From the NCBI RefSeq assembly GCF_008710285.1, contig NZ_VYQF01000001.1, positions 744,001-808,000 on the forward strand: a stretch of DNA of 64,000 nucleotides, in the 5' to 3' direction. Made by a program: the position numbers and the translations under genes. The notes below the pieces were generated by a model. That model searched no databases. It worked only from the letters and a program-made list of their open reading frames with translations, and had not been told where the DNA came from. Below are positions 24,719-33,352 of this stretch, in pieces; within the stretch, counting starts at the first letter, position 1; each line of letters starts with the position of its first letter. The stretch is from Ginsengibacter hankyongi (GTDB lineage: Bacteria; Bacteroidota; Bacteroidia; Chitinophagales; Chitinophagaceae).

Positions 24719-27700
24719 TTATGAATTTACTACAGGAAGTTCTACGAAGAAAATTGTCCAACTGCCTTCTTTTGTTTCAAACCAAATTTTTCCATTTAAT
24801 TTTTCAACAATTCCTTTGCACATAGCAAGCCCAAGACCCGTACCCGAAGTTTTCGTTGTGAAATTGGGAATAAAAATTTTACTATACATCTCCGGGGGTA
24901 TCCCGTTTCCATTATCTTTTATCGAAACTATTACGTGATCTCCGCTGAGATGACTCTCTATTTCGATTATTGCTTTTCTTGTTTCAGGAACAGACTGCAC
25001 TGCATTTTGCAGCAGGTTTGTAAACAGCCGGTTGATTTGTGTTTTATCAGCTTCAACTAATATTTCATCATCGTATAAATTAGTATTTATTTTAAGTTTT
25101 TCATTTGCTGAATAAAGTGATGCAATACTTATAAGAGTTCGATTAATATCAAAAAGTTGATTTTTAGAATTTCCCAGGTTTGCAAACTGTGCAAAGTCAC
25201 TCGCAATCTTCGATAAATGTTCTATCTGTTCAAGTAAAATATTAGAAACATACAATGATATTTTTTTCACGCCCGGCGAATTATTATCTATCGCCATTTG
25301 AAGATATTGCAGATTAAGCTTCATTGGCGTAAGTGGGTTTTTAATTTCATGAGCTACCTGTCTTGCCATTTCACGCCACGCTCCTTCCCTCTCGCTTTTA
25401 GCTAACAACTGGGCACTTACATCGAGCTTTCTAACCATCTTATTATACTCATTAACCAGCTCGCCAATTTCATCCTTGCGTGTCCAAATAATTTCTTCGT
25501 TTGTTTTTTCAAGATTTATTTCTTTCATCTTATTACTTATAAGAGAAAACGATCTTGTAATTCTGTTGGTGATAAACAATGCGATAATGCCGGCAATAAG
25601 AAAAATAAAAGCATTCAGGTTAATAATTGTTACAAGGAAATTTGAAATTTCATCCTGCAGGTTGCTCTGCGATTCGAAGTAGGGAATATTAAGGTAAGCG
25701 TATTCTCTGCCAGTCTCATCTCTTACGGGCACATAGTTGCTCAGGTATTCAAGACTGCCAATTAATTGTTCCTGCGAGTACTGCACATCTTTTAATTTAT
25801 TTAAATGATAAAAAGCGACCGGGTCCATTTTTTCGCTTACAATTCCTTTTTTATAAGGTAACGGCAATGACGAAACTTTAAGATCTCCATTAATATCGTA
25901 AAGATTAATATCTGCTGCATGAATACCTGCAACGCGGTTAATAGTTTCATCTAATTTTTCATTCGAGACTGAATCAAAATCCATCATTTGTGTTTCCGCA
26001 GTTGACATTGTGTCTATCGAATTGCGAATTTCATTTTCCATTACATGAATTGTACGGCTAAGCTTTTCACGATTGTTGCTATGATAGCGGCTTATAAAAA
26101 AAAGTATCGTGGTAATACCAATTACTAAAAAAGAAAAGATGCTGATCATTATAATAGTACCATGCACCTGGTTGCGTATCGTAAACTGCCAGAAGGACCT
26201 GAAATTTTCTGATTTTATTTTACTCCCCAATATTTTATTTAAAAAATTAAAGAGCACTGTGATAACCAAAAAAGAGCAAAACAGGTAAGCGAATAAAGTG
26301 ATTGATTCAATAAAAAAATCATCTTGCCTTGCTATAACTATTACTTTATCTTCATTAGCCTTATACCAAAGCTCTTCATATCCATTTCTATTTACTATCT
26401 TAAACTCATTGTAAGTAAACGCACCGGGATCTATCATTGTTGGAAATGGATAATCATTATTACTGCTGCTAAGTTGGTTATCGTTATAAATAGCAAACGC
26501 ATATACCGATGAGCTTTCTATAGAATTGGTGCTGCCTTTGGAAAATAGCTCCGGGTATAACGCATCGCTTTTATACTTTTTAGGAGTAGAAACGATAAAA
26601 ATATATCCTTTCTTTTTTCCTGTTGTATCAACAATTTCTTTTTTACTGATGTAATTAAAACGATCGTAAGAAATGTCGTAATAATAAAGATCCGGTATCT
26701 CGGTTTTCTTTCCCTGCGTTTGTATTATAGCATTAAGTGAATTAAAATTTGTGGAATCTAAATTATAAAGTGGCGCTTCACTTGAGTCGAAAGTATAAAT
26801 GCGTGTGTCATATTTATTAAGATATCCTGAAAAATTTTCATTGATGAGGCTGTCTTTTAAAAACCTGTTTTCATTAGGTTTTTTAAACCTGTTGAAAATT
26901 CCCAGCAATGCTTCATTATTGAAATCGCTAAGAATAATACTTATGATTCTTTCACCCGCAGGGTCTGCCCTGTTAGCAATATTTTCAGCAAAATGCTTTC
27001 TTTGTTCCAATTCCTTTTTCCGGTTTTGTATAACTATTGCTGCAGTAATTGAAACAGAAAAGAAAAAGAGCCAGAATATAAAACGGGAAGATATAAGATT
27101 GTAAGTATCTATGGCAAGTGATACTTTATTAAGCAGGTAAATGAAAAATAAAAGCCAGGCAAGCAGGCTGAGGTTAAAAGCAACGGAGGTTGAATGAAAC
27201 ATTACCGTTAAAAAAACCAAGCCAATAACCGCAATAAAAACATATAGTATAAACCAATGATTCTCTATAATCCTTTTTATCGGATACATTAGAATCTGGA
27301 TAAGAAAAAAATATCCCGTTGCTACACAACTCAATACTATAAAACCAACAACACTATAAATATTTAGCGTGAAAAAATTTATTACATCAAATGAAATTTG
27401 TGAATCTGAAACGAGGCTTCTTACGATATTGCCGCATGAAATTGTAATAACAATCATCAAAAGAGAGATAATGCCAATGACTCCGTATTTTTTAAGTTTG
27501 GTATCGAAATACGAATCGACATATTTAAACTGGTAATGAACTCTTATGAAAAGCACAACCCATATAAATAACAGCGAATTTATCAGCAGATCGCCAAGAG
27601 AGTGAAAAACAATGTTGGACCCATACACATCAGAGCTAAAGAGCTCAAGCTGTTTAAAGTTTAATGGTATGGGTAAAAAGTAACTTAAGGTTCTAAGTAT

Positions 27701-28489
27701 AATAATAGAAATTATTAATACTGAAAAAGCAGGCCAGAATCCTTTTCTTTCATAATAAAACCTAGCAAACTTTTGTATAAAAAAAAGAACCAAAATACCG
27801 GCCAGAATTCTTAATAGTATCGAAATAATATTATCACGGGTTATTACATTATATTTTATTTGTTTTAAATAAAAGAGCTTATTCCCGTTAATATCTTTAA
27901 TAGCAATATTTGTTGGCACCAAGCTTACGTCGTAAGCATCCTGGATATTATCGACCGCAATAAATGAATTGATAAGGTATTTATTTACGATATAATAATT
28001 CCATTTAACCGGTATCAATGACACTATTTCATACAGTAACCCGTTGCTGTTTTCGTATGATTTTTTATTAATAACATACCACCCGTTTACCAGTCGTTTA
28101 AAATATCTTCCATCCGGTTTATCCAGCACTGTTGAATCAGGCAAGATAACCTGAGTGTTCCAAAACACCGGCTGGGGCTCGGCAAACGGTGTTATTTTAT
28201 AAATAAAAATGAAATAATCTTTATTTACAAAATCATTAATTTCCTTCTCGCTGTAAGAGCGGTTAATAACTTTATTTATTAAAGCAGTGTTATTAAAAAA
28301 GTCATCACTCCTTCTTTGATTTTTATTAATATTCCTTTGAATTCTTCTTTGAACAGCATTAATAGTAGATGTTCCGCTCCAGTAATTATCTATGATAAAT
28401 GAAATAGTAAACAGCCATGCCGATGCGAGAAGAAGATACCCGTTTCTTCCAAAAAAAGTATTGGTGTTTTTATTAAAGATAGAGTTCAC
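24719..28489 (-). CDS. Large membrane sensor histidine kinase (HAMP, HisKA, HATPase)
   Basis: A 1256-residue sensor kinase starting with GTG at 28487-28489. One N-terminal membrane span precedes an extracytoplasmic domain of about 190 residues. Then come about eight membrane spans (about 230-505), a second extracytoplasmic segment, two spans near 735-800, a third sensor segment, a span near 965-985, HAMP, and HisKA with the phospho-acceptor H1047 in ARQVAHEIKNPLTPMKLN. The HATPase domain has N-box LLQNAVQS, KDNGNGIP and SGTGLGLAMCKGIV. Architecture and H-box resemble NtrY-like kinases. No response regulator is adjacent. Its GTG overlaps the mazG stop by 4 nt, so translation is probably coupled. 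Confidence 0.9.
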   Translation of the reverse strand: MNSIFNKNTNTFFGRNGYLLLASAWLFTISFIIDNYWSGTSTINAVQRRIQRNINKNQRRSDDFFNNTALINKVINRSYSEKEINDFVNKDYFIFIYKITPFAEPQPVFWNTQVILPDSTVLDKPDGRYFKRLVNGWYVINKKSYENSNGLLYEIVSLIPVKWNYYIVNKYLINSFIAVDNIQDAYDVSLVPTNIAIKDINGNKLFYLKQIKYNVITRDNIISILLRILAGILVLFFIQKFARFYYERKGFWPAFSVLIISIIILRTLSYFLPIPLNFKQLELFSSDVYGSNIVFHSLGDLLINSLLFIWVVLFIRVHYQFKYVDSYFDTKLKKYGVIGIISLLMIVITISCGNIVRSLVSDSQISFDVINFFTLNIYSVVGFIVLSCVATGYFFLIQILMYPIKRIIENHWFILYVFIAVIGLVFLTVMFHSTSVAFNLSLLAWLLFFIYLLNKVSLAIDTYNLISSRFIFWLFFFSVSITAAIVIQNRKKELEQRKHFAENIANRADPAGERIISIILSDFNNEALLGIFNRFKKPNENRFLKDSLINENFSGYLNKYDTRIYTFDSSEAPLYNLDSTNFNSLNAIIQTQGKKTEIPDLYYYDISYDRFNYISKKEIVDTTGKKKGYIFIVSTPKKYKSDALYPELFSKGSTNSIESSSVYAFAIYNDNQLSSSNNDYPFPTMIDPGAFTYNEFKIVNRNGYEELWYKANEDKVIVIARQDDFFIESITLFAYLFCSFLVITVLFNFLNKILGSKIKSENFRSFWQFTIRNQVHGTIIMISIFSFLVIGITTILFFISRYHSNNREKLSRTIHVMENEIRNSIDTMSTAETQMMDFDSVSNEKLDETINRVAGIHAADINLYDINGDLKVSSLPLPYKKGIVSEKMDPVAFYHLNKLKDVQYSQEQLIGSLEYLSNYVPVRDETGREYAYLNIPYFESQSNLQDEISNFLVTIINLNAFIFLIAGIIALFITNRITRSFSLISNKMKEINLEKTNEEIIWTRKDEIGELVNEYNKMVRKLDVSAQLLAKSEREGAWREMARQVAHEIKNPLTPMKLNLQYLQMAIDNNSPGVKKISLYVSNILLEQIEHLSKIASDFAQFANLGNSKNQLFDINRTLISIASLYSANEKLKINTNLYDDEILVEADKTQINRLFTNLLQNAVQSVPETRKAIIEIESHLSGDHVIVSIKDNGNGIPPEMYSKIFIPNFTTKTSGTGLGLAMCKGIVEKLNGKIWFETKEGSWTIFFVELPVVNS

Positions 28490-29256
28490 AGTTTTTGTTT
28501 CTTTATTTCATTCCACATTTCATCCATTTCTTTCAAAGTCATATTGCTAAGGTTGTGCCCGCTTTTTGCAGCAGTTTCTTCCATCTTTGTAAACCGTTGA
28601 ATAAATTTTTTATTAGTAATTTCCAAAGCATTTTCGGCATCCACATTTACAAATCTTACATAATTAATTACCGAAAAGAAAAGATCACCTGCTTCTTCTT
28701 CAATATGTGCGCTGTCACCTTCGTTTACGGCTTCCAGTAATTCATTCTTTTCTTCTTCTATTTTTTCCCAAACCTGTTCTTTGGTTTCCCATTCAAAACC
28801 AACCTGCTTTGCTTTCTCCTGCAGTCGCATGGCTTTTACCATGGCTGGTAACGATTTTGGAACACCGCTTAAAACAGATTTTTTTCCTTCACTCAATTTT
28901 ATCTGCTCCCAATTTCTCTTAACTTCTTCATCATCTTTTACAGTTACTGTTCCATAAATATGCGGATGCCGTTTAATCAATTTCTCACATATATCATCAA
29001 TAACTCCCTGCAACGAAAATTGTTTTTCTTCATCAGCAATTTTTGCATAGAAGATAATATGCAATAACAGGTCACCCAATTCTTCCTTAATTCCTTTCCA
29101 GTCTTTATCAGTTATTGCATCTGCAAGTTCAAAAGTTTCTTCAATGGTTTGCTGACGAAGGATATGAATAGTTTGCTTCTTATCCCACGGACATTTTTCA
29201 CGAAGTTCATTCATCATGTTTACCAGGCGTTCTATTCCACTATTAATTTCGGGCAT
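28486..29256 (-). CDS. mazG: Nucleoside triphosphate pyrophosphohydrolase MazG
   Basis: MazG hydrolyses (d)NTPs, including non-canonical ones, to NMP and pyrophosphate in the cytosol. The 256-residue protein has the tandem MazG layout: the N-terminal domain has CPWDKKQTIHIL, EETFELADAI and KEELGDLLLHIIFYAKI (metal-binding E-E-x-x-E and E-x-x-D), and the second has EKIEEEKNELLEAVNEGD and EEEAGDLFFSVINYVRF. Length and motifs agree with E. coli MazG. Its stop overlaps the kinase start by 4 nt, and its start is 2 nt after the end of a DUF3667 remnant. Confidence 0.95.
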   Translation of the reverse strand: MPEINSGIERLVNMMNELREKCPWDKKQTIHILRQQTIEETFELADAITDKDWKGIKEELGDLLLHIIFYAKIADEEKQFSLQGVIDDICEKLIKRHPHIYGTVTVKDDEEVKRNWEQIKLSEGKKSVLSGVPKSLPAMVKAMRLQEKAKQVGFEWETKEQVWEKIEEEKNELLEAVNEGDSAHIEEEAGDLFFSVINYVRFVNVDAENALEITNKKFIQRFTKMEETAAKSGHNLSNMTLKEMDEMWNEIKKQKL

Positions 29257-29257
29257 A

Positions 29258-29512
29258 TTACATTACTTGGATTTCAAAAAAATAAGTCAAATATTCTTTA
29301 GAAAGAATGCCAGGCCGTAGACCCAGGTCTTTCAAAGAGGTGAAAAACTTTCCATCAAAATGAGGTATTTCACTAAAGAAATGTGAGATTAAATGCCAAA
29401 CACTTTCCTTTGGTTCAATATTTTCCTGACCGCATTCGTGACAATATTTTCCGATTAATGTCGTTCCACAATTAAGGCAGTTTTTTTCATTTCGTTGGGG
29501 CAGATGAGACAC
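29258..29512 (-). pseudogene. N-terminal remnant of a DUF3667 protein
   Basis: An 84-residue frame with the typical DUF3667 N-terminus: a four-cysteine zinc ribbon (CLNCGTTLIGKYCHECGQEN), then SVWHLISHFFSEIPHFDGKFFTSLKDLGLRPGILSKEYL. Full-length members continue with a G-K-R-x-x-Y-x-x-P segment and several membrane helices for a total of about 250-400 residues. Here the frame ends after YFFEIQVM and mazG begins 2 nt later, so the membrane part is missing. It may still be translated as a short zinc-ribbon protein. I favour a truncated gene. Confidence 0.65.
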
Positions 29513-29554
29513 TATACTACTGGCTTTAATAAATTATGGTTAAAAATAACAAAC

Positions 29555-29562
29555 TAAATTTG
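29555..29562 (+). promoter_or_regulatory. -7 element for the secreted YD-like protein
   Basis: TAAATTTG, 30 nt before the ATG at 29593 and downstream of an earlier in-frame ATG at 29536, so it decides the start. Confidence 0.5.
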
Positions 29563-29592
29563 CTTGCAGAATTATTCTGTTATTTTACAGAT

Positions 29593-30486
29593 ATGAAAAA
29601 CAGCCAAAAAAAACGATCCAAATTTTCCTTGACGATGATCATAAAATCTTCAGCTTTTTACCTTTCCGTTTTACTGTTAGTGTGTATGTTTTCAACTTCG
29701 GTAAGTGGCCAGTATTACTACAAAGATATCTGGAACAATCAGCAATTGGTAAAGGAGTTCGGCATTCTTAAAACTGATAATTTAAAAGCCATAAAAATTA
29801 AAAGCTTTGAAGATGATAATCAGCCAAGCGAAGGTTTTTTTTGCGAAAAGAAAATTAACAAAAATTATACGCAGTCGCAAATGATTTCAAAATCGAATGT
29901 TACAGGACAATCATTATTAATATCAGATTATAACATTAGCGGTCAGCCAGTTAAAACAACTGAAGAAACACCAACAACAACAAGCGTTACTAATTATCAA
30001 TACGATCAAAATAATCTACTTAAAACAATCCAAATTGTTACAAAAGGTGATGATGATTCTGACGGAATAACAGAAACTCGTGAATATTTTTATGATGAAA
30101 ACAGAAGGCCGGTAAAAATGTTACGCAAGAAGGGAGATAATCTTATTGCTACCGTTCAGTTTGTAAGTGATGCTAACGGAAATATTATCGAAGAAGATGT
30201 GGAAGGAAATAGCAATGTAGATAAAAAATATTTTTACTACTATGATGATAAAAATAGGCTTACAGATGTTGTTCACTATAATGAAAGAGCTAAACGCCTG
30301 CTACCAAACTATATGTATGAATATAATGAACTCAACCTGCCTAAACAAATGATTTCTACAGAAGAAGGCGGAAGCAACTATTTTATATGGAAGTATACTT
30401 ATAACGATAAAAATCTTCGCGAAACGGAAAAGTGCTTTTCAAAGGAGAGACGATTATTGGGAACTATACAGTATGAGTACAAATGA
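29593..30486 (+). CDS. Secreted protein with YD/RHS-like strand repeats (unknown function)
   Basis: A 297-residue protein from the ATG at 29593. The signal peptide has a long basic N-region and a hydrophobic core (SAFYLSVLLLVCMFSTSVSG). The mature part contains repeated YD-like strands: YQYDQNNLLKTIQI, REYFYDENRRPVKML, KYFYYYDDKNRLTDVVHY, YMYEYNELNLPKQMIS and WKYTYNDKNLRETEKC. They form five or six units similar to the RHS/YD fold. Such proteins are common and uncharacterised in Bacteroidota. The earlier ATG at 29536 was rejected because the -7 element lies after it. Confidence 0.7.
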   Translation: MKNSQKKRSKFSLTMIIKSSAFYLSVLLLVCMFSTSVSGQYYYKDIWNNQQLVKEFGILKTDNLKAIKIKSFEDDNQPSEGFFCEKKINKNYTQSQMISKSNVTGQSLLISDYNISGQPVKTTEETPTTTSVTNYQYDQNNLLKTIQIVTKGDDDSDGITETREYFYDENRRPVKMLRKKGDNLIATVQFVSDANGNIIEEDVEGNSNVDKKYFYYYDDKNRLTDVVHYNERAKRLLPNYMYEYNELNLPKQMISTEEGGSNYFIWKYTYNDKNLRETEKCFSKERRLLGTIQYEYK

Positions 30487-30599
30487 TTTAAATTAAAAAT
30501 ATTTAGAAAAGTTAACGCTTGGTTAAACTCACCGGTTTTATTTATCTTGAATTATCCGACAGGCTTTATGAGAGTCTAATAATTATAAAAATATTTAAA

Positions 30600-32135
30600 A
30601 TGAAAAATATTTATACATATATTTCTTTAATTATAGCTATGCTGTTAGCCTCATGCAGCGTTACTAATTATCCTCAAAGCAATTATAATTCCGAACAACC
30701 TGATATAACGTATCAACAATTTTATAACGATTTAAGCCCTTATGGCGATTGGGTTGATTATCAAAATTATGGTTACGTATGGATACCTAACGAAATAGGT
30801 TTTCGTCCCTATTATAACAATGGTCACTGGATTTACAGTGAATATGGATGGACCTGGGTATCGAATTATAATTGGGGATGGGCGCCTTTCCATTATGGCC
30901 GTTGGTTGTATGATTATGCCTATGGATGGATGTGGGTGCCGGGCTATCAATGGGCACCGGCATGGGTTTCGTGGAGAAGCGGAGGCGATTATTATGGATG
31001 GGCACCCCTTGGTCCCGGCATGGATGTAAACTCTAATTATGGCTCCAATATCCCATACGATTATTGGTCGTTTGTGCCTAGCCGTTATATTAATAGCCCC
31101 CGTATTAATAATTATTATGTGAACCGTCAACAAAATGTTACTATAATAAATAACACTACTATCATAAATAATACCCGGGTTATCAATAATAACAATGTCT
31201 ACGTTACTGGCCCTTCACCCAGCGATGTAGAAAGGAATACTCATCAAAAGATAACTCCGGTAAGAATTATACAAAGAAATAAACCAGGAGAGGAACAGGT
31301 ATCGGGTGATAAATTGACGATGTTCAGGCCGGTGATAAAAGATGTACCGCAGCAAACGCGGACTATTAGGCCGCCCAAACTGTCAAACCTGGATGAAGTT
31401 AAACTTCGTCGGGAAAGGTATGAAGGGGCAACTGATAAATTTCCTTCCAATGATAATAACAGGAAAGAACTGAATCCTGTAGACAGAGTGCAGGAACCGG
31501 ATAACACACAAAAAAATAACCCTCCACTTATAATTAATCGCCAAAAGGAAGTTAGTCTCCCACAAAAAGCAATTAACGATCAGAAGGTTCAACCTAATCC
31601 AGGTAACATAAAAAATGAAAACAATAACCCGGATAATGAAAGAATACTTCGTGAAAAAGAGTTTCAGCAACGCATTCAACAACAAAAAGCTGAAAATGAC
31701 AGACAACTTCAGGATAAAGTAAATCAGCAACGCATACAACAACAGAAAGCTGAAAATGACAGGCTAGTCCGTGAAAAAGAGTTTCAGCAACGCATTCAAC
31801 AACAAAAAGCTGAGAATGACAGACAACTTCAGGAAAAAGAAAATCAACAACGCATTCAAAAAAATACGGACAAGAAAAATGAGCAGTTTAATAACAGGCG
31901 TTTTCAAAACCCTAATAACAATCAACCACCACAGGGAAGAGATAATCCGCCAGCCAATATTCGTAATTTGAATCGGCCGAATATAAAACCGCAAAATGAC
32001 AATGTACAACCAATACAAAGAAATGCACCTGATAACAGGCCGCCGTTAAATAATCAACCTCCACGAATCAACGATAATCAAAAAGTAATTTCGCCACCGC
32101 AAGGTGATCCTCAAAGAAAAGAAAAGAAAGAATAA
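30600..32135 (+). CDS. DUF6600 family lipoprotein with C-terminal coiled-coil repeats
   Basis: A 511-residue lipoprotein from the ATG at 30600-30602: MKNIYTYISLIIAMLLASCS with lipobox LASC. Residues about 40-150 are the DUF6600 region, a dense run of Trp/Tyr/Gly units (YGDWVDYQNYGYVWIP, YGWTWVSNYNWGWAPFHYG, GWMWVPGYQWAP). A low-complexity Asn/Thr stretch (NVTIINNTTIINNTRVIN) follows, then a charged Gln/Glu/Arg coiled coil with 20-residue repeats (31652-31862) and a Pro/Asn-rich tail. It is probably anchored at the outer membrane or exposed to the periplasm. The function of DUF6600 is unknown. The upstream ATG at 30519 lacks a signal peptide at its front and was rejected. Confidence 0.82.
   Translation: MKNIYTYISLIIAMLLASCSVTNYPQSNYNSEQPDITYQQFYNDLSPYGDWVDYQNYGYVWIPNEIGFRPYYNNGHWIYSEYGWTWVSNYNWGWAPFHYGRWLYDYAYGWMWVPGYQWAPAWVSWRSGGDYYGWAPLGPGMDVNSNYGSNIPYDYWSFVPSRYINSPRINNYYVNRQQNVTIINNTTIINNTRVINNNNVYVTGPSPSDVERNTHQKITPVRIIQRNKPGEEQVSGDKLTMFRPVIKDVPQQTRTIRPPKLSNLDEVKLRRERYEGATDKFPSNDNNRKELNPVDRVQEPDNTQKNNPPLIINRQKEVSLPQKAINDQKVQPNPGNIKNENNNPDNERILREKEFQQRIQQQKAENDRQLQDKVNQQRIQQQKAENDRLVREKEFQQRIQQQKAENDRQLQEKENQQRIQKNTDKKNEQFNNRRFQNPNNNQPPQGRDNPPANIRNLNRPNIKPQNDNVQPIQRNAPDNRPPLNNQPPRINDNQKVISPPQGDPQRKEKKE
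31652..31862 (+). repeat. 60-bp tandem repeat within the DUF6600 gene
   Basis: About 3.5 in-frame units of 60 bp (20 residues), each with the core QQRIQQQKAENDR. Units 1 and 3 are the closest pair (both begin EKEF), hinting at a 120-bp duplication. Confidence 0.85.
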
Positions 32136-32156
32136 CAAAAGGTATAAAGAAAAAAT

Positions 32157-32175
32157 AAGCGGCTATTTGCCGCTT
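32157..32175 (+). terminator. Rho-independent terminator after the DUF6600 gene
   Basis: AAGCGGC (32157-32163) and GCCGCTT (32169-32175), 7-bp stem with a 5-nt loop, followed by T-rich sequence. Confidence 0.7.
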
Positions 32176-32258
32176 TATTTTTTTATAGACTACCAAAAAA
32201 GTCTTAATGGATAATAAAAAATTAATTTCACAACTTTGCAGGTATTATTAAAACCATT

Positions 32259-32822
32259 ATGATAGAATTTTTAAAACAACCATGGCCCTGGTATATAGCC
32301 GGCCCGTTAATTGGCCTGATGGTTCCTTTATTATTAATATTGGGGAACAAAGCGTTTGGTGTGTCTTCATCATTACGACATATTTGTGCTATTTGTGTAC
32401 CATTACGGATTCCTTTTTTTAAATACGATTGGAAAAAAGAAAGCTGGAATTTATTTTTTGCCGGAGGAATATTAGCAGGGGGAGTTATCGCAGGTTTGTT
32501 CCTGGCGAGTGGAAAGGCTATCGATGTGAACCCAAAATTAGTAAGCGAATTTTCAAAATATGGCATCACCGATTATCATTCATTAGTTCCTGCGCAGATT
32601 TTTAACTGGCAACAATTATTTACTTTGAAGGGATTTATCCTTATGGTTGTTGGCGGTTTTTTTGTGGGCTTTGGAACACGCTATGCCGGAGGTTGTACAT
32701 CCGGCCATTCAATAATGGGACTTTCCAATCTGCAATTTCCTTCTTTAGTTGCAACCATTTGTTTTATGGCAGGTGGTTTTATAATGGCCAATTTTATTTT
32801 ACCGTTTATTTTAAACCTATAA
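32259..32822 (+). CDS. YeeE/YedE family half-transporter, first half
   Basis: A 187-residue membrane protein with about four or five spans. The YeeE/YedE signature GFGTRYAGGCTSGHSIMG is near residue 135-152, with C43 and C46 (HICAICVPLR) earlier. E. coli YeeE (about 350 residues) imports thiosulfate through conserved cysteines. Here the fold is split into two half-length genes, this one and the next (2-nt gap). The neighbours TsdA-like, CysE and CysM support a thiosulfate or other reduced-sulfur role. Substrate itself is inferred. Confidence 0.88.
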   Translation: MIEFLKQPWPWYIAGPLIGLMVPLLLILGNKAFGVSSSLRHICAICVPLRIPFFKYDWKKESWNLFFAGGILAGGVIAGLFLASGKAIDVNPKLVSEFSKYGITDYHSLVPAQIFNWQQLFTLKGFILMVVGGFFVGFGTRYAGGCTSGHSIMGLSNLQFPSLVATICFMAGGFIMANFILPFILNL

Positions 32823-32824
32823 GA

Positions 32825-33340
32825 ATGAATAATACAACAACTATAGAAACTATTGAAACCAATACCGATTTTGAAGTGCGTTCGCTGGATACAATGTGCG
32901 TTAATGAATCAACCCTGCAGCATCCGTGGTGGTATAATATTAAATATTTGATTACCGGAGTTTTGTTTGGAATCATTTTGGTAAAGTCCGAAGTAATATC
33001 ATGGTTTAGGATCCAGGAAATGTTTCGCCTGGAAAGTTTTCACATGTATGGCGTAATAGGCTCGGCAGTTGTAACGGGCATTATTTCAATTTTAATTATA
33101 AAAAGATTCAATATAAAAACTATCTATGGAGAAAAAATAAATTTTTATCCCAAAAAATTTAATAAGGGTCAAATTTATGGAGGTTTAATTTTCGGGTTTG
33201 GATGGGCATTAACAGGCGCCTGCCCCGGACCTTTATTTGCATTAATTGGAACAGGTGCATTAGTAATTATAATTACTTTATTGAGTGCAATTGCAGGAAC
33301 CTGGATGTATGGTTTATTGAGAGAGAAACTTCCTCATTAA
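32825..33340 (+). CDS. YeeE/YedE (DUF6691) family half-transporter, second half
   Basis: A 171-residue protein from the ATG at 32825: an acidic N-terminal tail, then four membrane spans. The conserved motif is GFGWALTGACPGPLFALIG, the counterpart of the GGCTSGHS motif in the other half and containing the conserved Cys. An upstream in-frame ATG at 32693 lies inside the preceding gene and gives unrelated residues, so it was rejected. The 2-nt gap to its partner points to obligate co-expression and an assembled two-subunit transporter. Confidence 0.86.
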   Translation: MNNTTTIETIETNTDFEVRSLDTMCVNESTLQHPWWYNIKYLITGVLFGIILVKSEVISWFRIQEMFRLESFHMYGVIGSAVVTGIISILIIKRFNIKTIYGEKINFYPKKFNKGQIYGGLIFGFGWALTGACPGPLFALIGTGALVIIITLLSAIAGTWMYGLLREKLPH

Positions 33341-33352
33341 TTATCTTATTCT

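Noticed and set aside
30732-31133. 133-residue minus-strand frame rich in Ile and His
   Set aside because: Antisense shadow of the Trp/Tyr-rich DUF6600 region.
31652-31862. Regular 60-bp repeats considered as a CRISPR-like array
   Set aside because: Units are contiguous, in frame and encode a coiled coil; no spacers and no cas genes.
32693-32824. Upstream start for the second YeeE half
   Set aside because: Overlaps the first half in another frame and yields residues unlike the family.
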